Assembly: GCF_009835145.1 (NCBI RefSeq)
Contig: NZ_APKE01000001.1
Coordinates: forward strand, 1-64,000
Reading direction: 5' to 3'
DNA from: Profundibacterium mesophilum KAUST100406-0324
GTDB taxonomy: Bacteria; Pseudomonadota; Alphaproteobacteria; Rhodobacterales; Rhodobacteraceae
Length of the DNA stretch: 64,000 nucleotides
The notes under the pieces were generated by a model. That model saw nothing but the letters and a program-made list of their open reading frames with translations. It made no database searches and was not told the origin of the DNA. Below, piece after piece: positions 1-7,566 of the stretch; within the stretch, counting starts at the first letter, position 1, and each line of letters begins with the position of its first letter. A program made the position numbers and the translations under genes.

Positions 1-101
1 AAACTCCTGCCCTAATCTCCGTCAGGTGCGAAATCTCAGGTCAGGTGAGAATTGGGAAGGTGCGGGCCAGGAAACGCTTACCATTCAGTGAAGCTCCGGG
101 C
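1..101. other. Left-edge non-coding segment with short direct repeats
   Basis: No coding frame could be recognised here. The segment carries three spaced copies of a 7-base motif (AGGTGCG at 24-30, AGGTGAG at 43-49, AGGTGCG at 58-64), and GTCAGGTG occurs at both 21-28 and 40-47. Repeated short motifs near an edge are typical of some insertion-sequence ends such as the IS21 family, but no transposase is visible, so this is only a possibility. In the classic agl cluster the alpha-glucosidase gene aglA follows aglG directly; nothing in these bases looks like the start of it. Confidence 0.3.
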
Positions 102-1253
102 TTATTTGACAGATCCGGCCAGAAGGCCACGGACCAGGAAACGTTGCATTGTGAAGAAGACCAGAAGCGGTACCGCGATCGACACGAAGGCCGCCGTCGC
201 GAGGATGCCCCAGTCGCCGCCCCGGCTGCCCAGAAGATCGTCGGCGATCTTCACCGTCATGACCTTGCTGGCATCGTCCGAGGGCAGGAAGACCTTGGCC
301 ACAAGCAGGTCGTTCCAGGTCCACAGGAACTGGAAGATCGCGAATGCGGCGAGGGCTGGAAAGCTGAGCGGCAGGATGATCCGGGTGAAGAGCTGGAAAT
401 CCGTCGCCCCGTCGACCTTGGCGCTCTCGATGATGTCGCGCGGCAGACCGACCATGTAGTTGCGCAAGAGATAGACCGCGAGCGGAAGGCCGAAGCCGGT
501 ATGGGCCAGCCAGATCCCGAGGAAACTCTGTCCGATCCCGATCTTGTTGTGCAGGTTCAAGAGCGGCACGAGCGCAAGCTGCAGCGGCACCACGAGAAGC
601 CCGACCACGGCGGCGATCAGAAGGCCCCGCCCCGGAAAGTCCATCCATGCCAGCGCATAGGCCGCGAAGGCCGCGATCAGGATCGGGATGACGGTCGCCG
701 GGATGGTCACGATCAGCGTGTTCATGAACGCCTGATCCATGTTGTCGGCCGCCATCACGGAGCGGTAGTTGTCCAGGGTGAATTGCGGAGGCGTCTCGGC
801 CTCGAAATAGATGCGCGGACCGCGCGAGCCGATCTCGTTGGGGCTGCTGTAGACATAGCTGCCGTCGGGCTCGACGAGGAGCGTCTCGCCATCGCCGAAA
901 TCGGCCGTCGTACCGGCGGCGAACTCGGCCGGCGCGTTGCCGCGGCTGCCAAAGGCGCTGATGCTGCTCTCGCCGGCGGCGAAGCTTTCAGCGACCTCTT
1001 CGGTGGCGAAGATGTTGCCCTCGATCACGTAGCCGTCCCCACGTTCCACCGGGTCGGCGTCGGCGCGGGTGCGGTAGGTCAGCTCGACCGAGAAGGGAGC
1101 CTGCCACCACCCCGTGGCCGAGATCTGGTCGCGGTCGCGAAAGGACGACACGAAAAGTCCCACCGTCGGGATCAGCCAGAGCAGCACCATCAGCAGGACG
1201 GAGATGTTCACCGCGATATTCAGGCTCGATTTGGAGCCGGCCATGTTGTCCAT
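102..1253 (-). CDS. aglG: Alpha-glucoside ABC transporter permease AglG
   Basis: Inner-membrane permease of the MalG/CUT1 class, one half of the channel that imports alpha-glucosides. It has an N-terminal membrane segment (about residues 12-33), a long periplasmic insert of roughly 100 residues (about 45-145) typical of AglG but absent from ordinary MalG proteins, then five more membrane segments. The ATPase-contact loop is visible as the DGA-containing stretch after IIESAK. At 383 residues it fits AglG rather than the ~280-residue MalG. It is the last agl gene in view, 11 bases after aglF, and should be co-transcribed with aglE and aglF. The partner ATPase (AglK) is not in the window. Family assignment is firm; the transported sugar is inferred. 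Confidence 0.9.
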   Translation of the reverse strand: MDNMAGSKSSLNIAVNISVLLMVLLWLIPTVGLFVSSFRDRDQISATGWWQAPFSVELTYRTRADADPVERGDGYVIEGNIFATEEVAESFAAGESSISAFGSRGNAPAEFAAGTTADFGDGETLLVEPDGSYVYSSPNEIGSRGPRIYFEAETPPQFTLDNYRSVMAADNMDQAFMNTLIVTIPATVIPILIAAFAAYALAWMDFPGRGLLIAAVVGLLVVPLQLALVPLLNLHNKIGIGQSFLGIWLAHTGFGLPLAVYLLRNYMVGLPRDIIESAKVDGATDFQLFTRIILPLSFPALAAFAIFQFLWTWNDLLVAKVFLPSDDASKVMTVKIADDLLGSRGGDWGILATAAFVSIAVPLLVFFTMQRFLVRGLLAGSVK

Positions 1254-1264
1254 CTGATCTCTCC

Positions 1265-2245
1265 TCAGCGCATTTCGCGGCGGGCTTGCACGATGTTCCA
1301 GATCATCACTGGAAGCACCACGAGCATGATGACGAAGGCGACGGCGGTGGCCTGCCCGTCATCGCGGAACATGAATTTCATCATGTAGCTGGGCAGGATC
1401 TCGGTGTCGAAATTGCCCCCCGTCATCGTGTAGACGATGTCGAAGACCTTCAGCACGAGAATGGTAATCGTCGTCCAGACGACGACGATCGTTCCCATGA
1501 TCTGCGGCACCTTGATCTTGAAGAAAAGCTGGAACGGGCTGGCCCCGTCGAGGATCGCGGCCTCGATCGTCTCTTCGGGAATGCCGCGCAGCGCGGCGGA
1601 GAGGATCACCATGGCAAAGCCGGTCTGCACCCAGATCAGGATTACCATGAGAAAGAAGTTGTTCCAGAACGGGATCTGCAACACATCCACCGCGCTGTCT
1701 GCACCAAGACCGTCCCGGATGGCATTGATCAGGCCAATGTCGCTGTCGAAGGCGTAGACGAATTTCCAGATCAGGGAGGCGCCCACGAAGCTGATCGCCA
1801 TCGGCATGAAGATCAGCGACTTGGCGATGCTGCCCCAGCTGAGCTTGTCGGTCAGCTGCGCGGCCAGAAGCCCCAGGAAGGTCGAGGCGGCAGGCACGAA
1901 AAGCACCCAGAGCATGTTGTTGAAAAGCGCGGTGCGAAAGGACTCGCTCGCGAAGAGGGTGGCGTAGTTGCCCAGCCCGATGAACTCGTCGCCGGAGCGG
2001 TTGAACAGCGAGCGCCAGAAGGAGCCGACAACCGGATAGGCGAGATAGAGGCCGAGCGCGAAGATCGCGGGAAAGAGGAAAAGCCACGGACGGACCTGGT
2101 TGGCGCGGTTGATATTGCGACCCGCCTTCTCGCCCCTGGCTGGAAATATGACCCTGTCGAGGATCAGGTTCGAAAAATAGAAATAACCGATACATCCACC
2201 GACACCGATGATGATCGTCAAGATCCCCTGAAAAATCGGGCTCAT
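1265..2245 (-). CDS. aglF: Alpha-glucoside ABC transporter permease AglF
   Basis: Inner-membrane permease of the MalF/CUT1 class, partner of AglG. The 326-residue protein starts MSPIFQG. I chose ATG at 2245 because a GGGGGGA ribosome-binding sequence lies just upstream; an upstream TTG at 2260 in the same frame has none. Hydrophobic helices occupy about residues 5-25, 52-72, 107-130, 144-162, 200-220, 260-280 and 298-320. The EAA-type loop that meets the ATPase is seen as the ILDGAS stretch near residue 235. Its length and order (aglE, aglF, aglG) match the alphaproteobacterial agl operon. Substrate range (sucrose, maltose, trehalose in characterised relatives) is known for the family, not shown here. 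Confidence 0.9.
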   Translation of the reverse strand: MSPIFQGILTIIIGVGGCIGYFYFSNLILDRVIFPARGEKAGRNINRANQVRPWLFLFPAIFALGLYLAYPVVGSFWRSLFNRSGDEFIGLGNYATLFASESFRTALFNNMLWVLFVPAASTFLGLLAAQLTDKLSWGSIAKSLIFMPMAISFVGASLIWKFVYAFDSDIGLINAIRDGLGADSAVDVLQIPFWNNFFLMVILIWVQTGFAMVILSAALRGIPEETIEAAILDGASPFQLFFKIKVPQIMGTIVVVWTTITILVLKVFDIVYTMTGGNFDTEILPSYMMKFMFRDDGQATAVAFVIMLVVLPVMIWNIVQARREMR

Positions 2246-2273
2246 ACCGCGTCCCCCCAACGGCGATGTGGAT

Positions 2274-2299
2274 GGTCCCGCGCCGGGTGGCGCGGGACC
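2274..2299 (-). promoter_or_regulatory. Intercistronic hairpin between aglE and aglF
   Basis: A perfect 11-bp inverted repeat (GGTCCCGCGCC / GGCGCGGGACC) with a 4-base loop lies in the 69-base gap between aglE and aglF. No T-run follows on the minus strand. Such hairpins after binding-protein genes commonly protect the upstream message and lower read-through, so more binding protein than permease is made. The pairing is seen; the role is inferred. Confidence 0.6.
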
Positions 2300-2314
2300 G
2301 CGTTCAGATCGTCA

Positions 2315-3670
2315 TCAGCGGATCGCGTCCCACTTCGACTGGATCTCGCCCGCGACGGTGGCGGCATCGGAGCCGGTCGTGTAATCGACCATACCGGTCC
2401 AGAAGGCGCCGGCGCCGATCTCGCCCGGCATCAGGTCGGAGCCGTCGAAGCGGAAGGTCGTCGCGTTGAGCAGGATGTCGTTCATCTCGCGCGCCGTATC
2501 GCTCGAGAACACCTCGACATTGGCCTCCTTGAAGGGCGTCAGGAAGCCCGACTGCGCCATCCAGATCTCATGGGCGATCGGCGTCTTCAGGAACTCGATG
2601 AAGGCGTTGGTCACCTCGTCGTCGTTGGTCTTGGCGAAGAGCGTGCCGGCGCCGAGCACCGGCTTGCCCAGATCCTCGCCCTCATAGGCGGGGAAGTAGA
2701 AGAAGTCGGCATCCTCGCCAACCACCGTCCCCTCGGGGAAGAAGGTCGGGATGAAGCTGGCCTGCCGGTGCATGTAGCATTCCGGCGGGAAGCTGAAGAG
2801 CCCTGCCGGGCTGTCGCGGAAATCGGTGTTCGCAACGGCTTCGGCGCCGCCGTTCACGTAATCGCCGTTCCGCGCGAACCAGCCGAACTCCTCGATGGCC
2901 TTGACCACCTTGGGATCGTCGAAGGGCATCTCGTTGCTGACCCACTTGTCGTAATCCTCCGGAGTGGAGGTGCGCAGCATCAGGTCCTCGACCCAGTCGG
3001 TCGCCGGCCAGCCGGTCGCCGCCCCGGAGCCCAGACCGATGCACCAGGGCGTGCCGCCATCGGCCACGATCTGATCGGTGAGCGCCTTGAGATCCTCAAG
3101 CGACTCGGGAACCTCGTAGCCCGCTTCCTCGAAAGCTTCGGGAACATACCAGACCAGCGATTTTACGTCGATCTTGTAGAAGAACCCATAAAGGTCCTCG
3201 TTGCCGTCCTTGCCGGTGAAGGTACCAAGATCGACCCAGCTTTCGCCGGCGGCGTAGTTCTCGCGAACCCAGTCGGCGGTTCCATCGGCGAGCGGCACGA
3301 GAAAGCCGCGCCTGGCCATGTCGGCCGCGAGACCCGGCTGCGGGAAGACACCGATATCGGGCGAGGAGCCCGCTTCGGCGGAGATGACGAAGTCGTTCTC
3401 GAACCCGTCCGAGCCAGAATAGGTCGCATTGGCTCCGGTGGCCTCGTTGAAATAGGCGATGACCGTGTCGACAAGCGCCTTGTCGCTACCGGTCCAGGGG
3501 CCCTCGATCTTCAGCGAGGCACCCTGCAGGTCGTATTCCGAGGCGAACGTGTCGAGGCTGTCCCAGTTGAACGCCCCCTCGCCCGGCTTGAACGGGACAT
3601 GGCTCTCGGCCGCGGCGATCGCGGTCGAGGCAAGCAAGGCGGCGGCACTGCCGGCCAAAAGGTATTTCAT
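2315..3670 (-). CDS. aglE: Alpha-glucoside ABC transporter substrate-binding protein AglE
   Basis: Periplasmic solute-binding protein (CUT1, family 1 extracellular solute-binding fold) that captures the sugar and delivers it to AglF/AglG. The 451-residue product begins with a clear signal peptide (lysine then a hydrophobic core, cleavage probably after TAIAA near residue 20). Aromatic and acidic residues typical of sugar sites are spread through the mature part. ATG at 3670 is preceded by GGGAGGA. It is the first gene of the aglEFG transcript and faces aglR across a 300-base promoter region. Length and order match AglE of rhizobia and rhodobacters. The true ligand could be any small alpha-glucoside, including glucosylglycerol; this is open. 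Confidence 0.9.
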   Translation of the reverse strand: MKYLLAGSAAALLASTAIAAAESHVPFKPGEGAFNWDSLDTFASEYDLQGASLKIEGPWTGSDKALVDTVIAYFNEATGANATYSGSDGFENDFVISAEAGSSPDIGVFPQPGLAADMARRGFLVPLADGTADWVRENYAAGESWVDLGTFTGKDGNEDLYGFFYKIDVKSLVWYVPEAFEEAGYEVPESLEDLKALTDQIVADGGTPWCIGLGSGAATGWPATDWVEDLMLRTSTPEDYDKWVSNEMPFDDPKVVKAIEEFGWFARNGDYVNGGAEAVANTDFRDSPAGLFSFPPECYMHRQASFIPTFFPEGTVVGEDADFFYFPAYEGEDLGKPVLGAGTLFAKTNDDEVTNAFIEFLKTPIAHEIWMAQSGFLTPFKEANVEVFSSDTAREMNDILLNATTFRFDGSDLMPGEIGAGAFWTGMVDYTTGSDAATVAGEIQSKWDAIR

Positions 3671-3743
3671 GGTCGTCCTCCCATAGTCATGTCATCGATC
3701 CGGCTGCCCGGACGCACGGTCCGAAGATCGGCTCGCTCGCGAG

Positions 3744-3757
3744 TCAAAGCGCTTTGA
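3744..3757. promoter_or_regulatory. Perfect 14-bp palindrome, likely AglR operator
   Basis: TCAAAGCGCTTTGA is a perfect palindrome with a central CG, the form expected of a LacI-family operator. It sits in the 300-base divergent gap (3671-3970) between aglE and the LacI-type gene aglR, 74 bases upstream of the aglE start codon. It overlaps the region just downstream of the best aglE promoter candidate, so bound repressor would block aglE transcription and could also affect aglR. I see no second copy in the window. The rest of the gap holds only the promoter candidate and GC-rich leader sequence. Confidence 0.75.
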
Positions 3758-3782
3758 ATCTGCCTGACCGTCTCCTACCATG

Positions 3783-3810
3783 ATGATAGAGTCAATCCTG
3801 AGCAGAGCAA
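3783..3810 (-). promoter_or_regulatory. Candidate sigma-70 promoter of aglEFG
   Basis: On the minus strand TTGCTC (3810-3805) and TATCAT (3788-3783) are separated by 16 bases, resembling -35 and -10 elements. The predicted start, near 3775, would place the palindrome at 3744-3757 around +25, a usual repressor position. The match is moderate and not verified. Confidence 0.4.
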
Positions 3811-3970
3811 GGATCGCAATGACAATCGCGCATGACCCACCCGCCATTCGCACCGCGCGCAAGCCCCGGCCCGCGCGGCAACGTGACCGGTGCCTGCCGG
3901 GCGGCACGGGCGCGGACCGGCGGCGGCGAGCGGGTCCCGGCGCGGACCGTGTACAGGGGCTCGACGGCGG

Positions 3971-5035
3971 ATGAACTTGCGGGAATTGTCGAAGCTCCTG
4001 GGCTTGTCGCAAACCACGGTCAGCCGGGCGCTGAACAACTATCCGGAGGTCAGCGAGGTCACGCGCAAGCGCGTCAAGGACGCCGCGCGCCGCCACGCCT
4101 ATGCCCCCAACCGCTGGGCGAAGGGGCTTGCGACCGGCCGGCCCAATGCCATCGCCCATGTCGTCCCCGTCGATTCCACCCACGAGATGGTCAATCCCGT
4201 CTTCGCCGATTTCATCTCCGGCGCCATCGAGGTCTATACCAGCCATGGATACGAGATGATCCTGTCGCTGATACGCGCCGGGGACGGGCCACGAATCTAT
4301 CGCGATCTGGCCGCGCGGCACAGCGTGGGCGGGCTCATCGTCCATGCACCGATGCGCGATGACACTCGGCTCGCCATGCTCGATGAGATCGGAACGCCCT
4401 ATGTCGTGCATGGCCGCATTTCAGGGGCGCGACGGCCCTATAACTGGATCGACATGGACAACCGGCGCGCCTACCGGCGGGCGGCCGAGGAGCTGATCGG
4501 TCTGGGCCATGAGCGCATCGCGCTGATCAACGGGCGCGCCGGGATGGATTTCGCGGTTCGCCGTGAGGAAGGCATGCGCGAGGCGCTTGCCGCCGCCGGC
4601 CTTCCGGTCGATCGCGCCCTCATCGCGGGCGACGAGATGACCGAGCAGTTCGGCTACGAGGCCGCCATGCGGATGCTGGAGGCGCGCCGGCCCCCGACCG
4701 CCTTCATCATCTCCTCGCTCGTCAGCGCGATCGGGACCCGGCGTGCCTGCGAGGCGCTTGGGTTGAAGCCCGGCCGCGACATCTCGATCATCAGCCATGA
4801 CGACGATCTGTCCTATTTCCGCCATGACGGGGCGCAGCCCTATTTCACATCCGTGCGCTCGCCGATTCGCGAGCATGGCACGCAAGCCGCCCTGATGCTG
4901 CTGCGCGCCATCGAGACACCGCAGGAGGCACCCTTGCAGACGTTGATCGAGGCGGAACTGATCCCGGGGCGTTCGACCGCCCCGCCGCCGAAATCCTCGC
5001 CCCCCGAACCCCCCGCCCCGAACCTCGCATCCTGA
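3971..5035 (+). CDS. aglR: LacI-family transcriptional regulator AglR
   Basis: DNA-binding repressor expected to sense an alpha-glucoside and control the agl genes. The 354-residue protein has the LacI helix-turn-helix at residues 2-25 (LRELSKLLGLSQTTVSRAL) and the hinge/N-R-x-A-x-x-L stretch near residue 46, followed by a periplasmic-binding-like effector domain (about 60-330). ATG at 3971 places the recognition helix at the very N-terminus as usual for the family; an in-frame GTG or ATG further upstream would add an unconserved arginine-rich tail. It diverges from aglE and is followed 88 bases later by the GH1 gene and then glk, so it may lead a second transcript. The palindrome at 3744-3757 is the likely binding site. 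Confidence 0.9.
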   Translation: MNLRELSKLLGLSQTTVSRALNNYPEVSEVTRKRVKDAARRHAYAPNRWAKGLATGRPNAIAHVVPVDSTHEMVNPVFADFISGAIEVYTSHGYEMILSLIRAGDGPRIYRDLAARHSVGGLIVHAPMRDDTRLAMLDEIGTPYVVHGRISGARRPYNWIDMDNRRAYRRAAEELIGLGHERIALINGRAGMDFAVRREEGMREALAAAGLPVDRALIAGDEMTEQFGYEAAMRMLEARRPPTAFIISSLVSAIGTRRACEALGLKPGRDISIISHDDDLSYFRHDGAQPYFTSVRSPIREHGTQAALMLLRAIETPQEAPLQTLIEAELIPGRSTAPPPKSSPPEPPAPNLAS

Positions 5036-5123
5036 ATCCAGCCGTTTTTTCCACTTTCGCGGTGCGCAAGCCCGATCCCCGGGCGGCACCGAAACGCCCC
5101 CATGACCGAAAGGACAATCCTCC

Positions 5124-6449
5124 ATGCTGCCCAACCGCGACGCCTTTCCCGAAGGGTTCCTCTTCGGTGCTGCCACCTCCAGCTACCAGATCGAGGGCCA
5201 CGCGATGGGCGGCGCCGGCGCGACCCATTGGGACAGTTTCGCCGCCACGCCGGGCAATGTCGCGGGCGCCGAGAACGGCGCGATCGCCTGCGATCACCTG
5301 CATCGCTGGCCGGAGGATCTGGACCTGCTGCGCGCCGCCAATCTCGATGTCTACCGCTTCTCGACGAGCTGGGCGCGGGTCTTGCCCGAAGGGCGCGGGG
5401 CGCCGAACCCCGAAGGCCTCGATTTCTATGACCGGCTCGTCGACGGCATGCTGGAGCGTGGGTTGAAGCCCGCGGCCACGCTCTACCATTGGGAATTGCC
5501 GCAACCCCTCGCCGATCTGGGAGGATGGGCCAATTGCGACATCGCGGGATGGTTCGCCGATTTCACCGAGACGATCATGTCACGGATCGGTGACAGGCTC
5601 TGGTCCGCCGCCCCGATCAACGAGCCCTTCTGCGTCGCCTGGATCAGCCACTTCCTCGGCCATCACGCACCGGGCCTGCGCGACATCCGCGCGACCGCCC
5701 GCGCGATGCACCATGTCCTGCTTGCGCATGGCCGCGCCATCGAGACGATGCGCGGCCTCGGGATGGGCAATCTCGGGGCGATCTGCAACTTCGAGCACGC
5801 CGCCCCCGCCGATGACAGCTCTGAGGCGGCCGCCGCGGCTCGGCTCTATGACGGCTATTACAACCGCTTCTACCTGTCGGGGATGTTCAAGGGCAGCTAT
5901 CCGGAGGACGTGCTCGAGGGGCTCGAGCCGCATCTTCCCAAGGGCTGGCAGGACGATTTCGCCACCATCGGGCAGAAGGTCGACTGGCTCGGGCTGAACT
6001 ACTATACCCGCAAGCTGATCGCGCCCGATGACGGCCCGTGGCCGCATCACCACGAGGTGCCCGGTCCATTGCCCAAGACGCAGGTCGATTGGGAGATATA
6101 TCCAAGCGGGCTGCGCGGTTTTCTCGAACGGGTCGATCGCGACTACACCCACGGCCTGCCGCTCTATGTCACCGAGAACGGGATGGCCTGGAACGATACG
6201 AAGGATGCGGATGGCACCATCGAGGACAGCGCCCGCATCGACTTCCTCGCGCAGCACATGGAAGCGGTGCGGGAGGCGATCGCCGAAGGGGTCCCGGTCA
6301 AGGGCTACTTCATCTGGTCGCTGCTCGACAATTACGAATGGTCGCTCGGATACGCGCCCCGTTTCGGCCTCGTCCACGTCGATTTCGAGAGCTTGAACCG
6401 GTCCCCCAAAACGTCATATCACGCCATAGCCCGCGCCCTGGCGCGCTGA
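5124..6449 (+). CDS. GH1 family beta-glucosidase
   Basis: Cytoplasmic glycoside hydrolase of family 1, which releases glucose (or 6-P-glucose in some members) from beta-glucosides by a retaining mechanism. The 441-residue protein has no signal peptide. The acid/base glutamate is in INEP (E167) and the nucleophile in YVTENGM (E351), both intact; the GH1 N-terminal signature FLFGAATSSYQIEG lies at residues 12-25. It sits between aglR and glk, separated from glk by 16 bases, so glucose released here can be phosphorylated at once. Finding a beta-glucosidase rather than the usual GH13 alpha-glucosidase AglA in an agl locus is odd. Beta-galactosidase or beta-fucosidase side activity cannot be excluded. 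Confidence 0.93.
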   Translation: MLPNRDAFPEGFLFGAATSSYQIEGHAMGGAGATHWDSFAATPGNVAGAENGAIACDHLHRWPEDLDLLRAANLDVYRFSTSWARVLPEGRGAPNPEGLDFYDRLVDGMLERGLKPAATLYHWELPQPLADLGGWANCDIAGWFADFTETIMSRIGDRLWSAAPINEPFCVAWISHFLGHHAPGLRDIRATARAMHHVLLAHGRAIETMRGLGMGNLGAICNFEHAAPADDSSEAAAAARLYDGYYNRFYLSGMFKGSYPEDVLEGLEPHLPKGWQDDFATIGQKVDWLGLNYYTRKLIAPDDGPWPHHHEVPGPLPKTQVDWEIYPSGLRGFLERVDRDYTHGLPLYVTENGMAWNDTKDADGTIEDSARIDFLAQHMEAVREAIAEGVPVKGYFIWSLLDNYEWSLGYAPRFGLVHVDFESLNRSPKTSYHAIARALAR

Positions 6450-6465
6450 TCAGTCAAGGGATCGA

Positions 6466-7431
6466 ATGATGCAAGCCGAACGGCCCCTCACGCTCGTCGC
6501 GGATATTGGCGGAACCAACACACGTGTCGCCCTGGCACAGGGCGCGGCGGTCGATACCGGCACCATCGAGCGCTTTCGCAATGCCGATCATCGCGGGCTC
6601 GACGCGGTGCTGGGCGACTATCTCGCCCGGCGCCGCTCGCCGCCGCTCGCCGCCGCCTGCGCGGCGCTTGCCGGCCCGGTGCGTGACGGGCGCGGAACGC
6701 TGACCAATCTCGACTGGACGATCGACGAGAATACCCTCTCGCAGGCGACCGGCGCCTCGCGCGCCTCCCTCCTGAACGACCTGCAGGCGCAGGGGCATGC
6801 CCTGGGCCTTCTGGACGCGCAAAGCGTGCGGCAGGTGATCGCATCGCCCGAGGGAGCCGCGCAGGAGAGTACCCGGCTCGTCATCGGGATCGGCACCGGG
6901 TTCAACGCGGCCGTGGTTCACGAGATGGACGGGATGCGGATGGTCACCGCGTCGGAATCGGGCCATGTGACCCTCCCGGTGCGCGGCGATGACGACCTGC
7001 GGCTGTCGCGTTTCGTGGAGAAGGCCCATGGCTTTCCGGCGGTCGAGGATGTCCTTTCGGGGCGCGGCCTCGTGCATGTGCATGACTGGCTCTGCGCCGA
7101 GCGCGGGATCGACCGGCGCCGCAGCAGCGCCGAGATCATCGCCGATAGCGGCGAGGACGAGGTCGCGCGACAGGCGGTCGTGCAGTTCGTGCGCATCCTT
7201 GGCGGGGTCGCCGGGGATCTGTCGCTGATCCACCTGCCCTTCGGCGGCGTGAGCCTGGTGGGGGGAATGGCCCGCGCCATGCTGCCCTTCTTCGAGATGG
7301 CAGGCTTTACCGAGACCTTTCGTGCCAAGGGCCGGTTCTCGTCCTTCATGGAACAGTTCGGCGTGGACGTGATCGAGGATGATTACGCGGCTCTTGCCGG
7401 TTGTGCGGGCTACTGCGCGCAAAGGGACTGA
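6466..7431 (+). CDS. glk: Glucokinase
   Basis: Phosphorylates glucose with ATP to glucose 6-phosphate in the cytoplasm. The 321-residue protein has the phosphate-loop motif DIGGTNTRVAL (about residues 13-23), the sugar-binding LNDL with its aspartate (about 103-106), the second ATP motif GIGTGFNAA (about 143-151) and SESGH (about 165-169), all typical of the Glk (non-ROK) family. Tandem ATG codons at 6466 and 6469 are both possible starts. It follows the GH1 gene by 16 bases and ends the plus-strand set. The product feeds Pgm and GlgC of the opposing glycogen operon. Confidence 0.93.
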   Translation: MMQAERPLTLVADIGGTNTRVALAQGAAVDTGTIERFRNADHRGLDAVLGDYLARRRSPPLAAACAALAGPVRDGRGTLTNLDWTIDENTLSQATGASRASLLNDLQAQGHALGLLDAQSVRQVIASPEGAAQESTRLVIGIGTGFNAAVVHEMDGMRMVTASESGHVTLPVRGDDDLRLSRFVEKAHGFPAVEDVLSGRGLVHVHDWLCAERGIDRRRSSAEIIADSGEDEVARQAVVQFVRILGGVAGDLSLIHLPFGGVSLVGGMARAMLPFFEMAGFTETFRAKGRFSSFMEQFGVDVIEDDYAALAGCAGYCAQRD

Positions 7432-7517
7432 GCCCCGGGGGCAAGAGCCGCCGCGCCTTCCCCTGGGCTCCGCCCGTGCCTGCTTCGCAGCAGCCGCCCC
7501 ACGCCCGAGCGCGGCGC

Positions 7518-7543
7518 TCCCTTCTGCGGCTTGCCAGAAGGGA
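7518..7543. terminator. Bidirectional terminator-like hairpin
   Basis: A perfect 9-bp stem (TCCCTTCTG / CAGAAGGGA) with an 8-base loop lies in the 135-base gap between convergent glk and the last gene of the glycogen operon. There is no long T-run on either strand. Its place between converging transcripts makes a shared terminator likely. Confidence 0.5.
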
Positions 7544-7566
7544 ACAGCTGTGCCGCGGCCAAGCGT

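Noticed and set aside
1286-3757. 823-residue plus-strand frame opposite aglE and aglF
   Set aside because: Same antisense artefact; it spans two genes and their gap and shows no recognisable motif.
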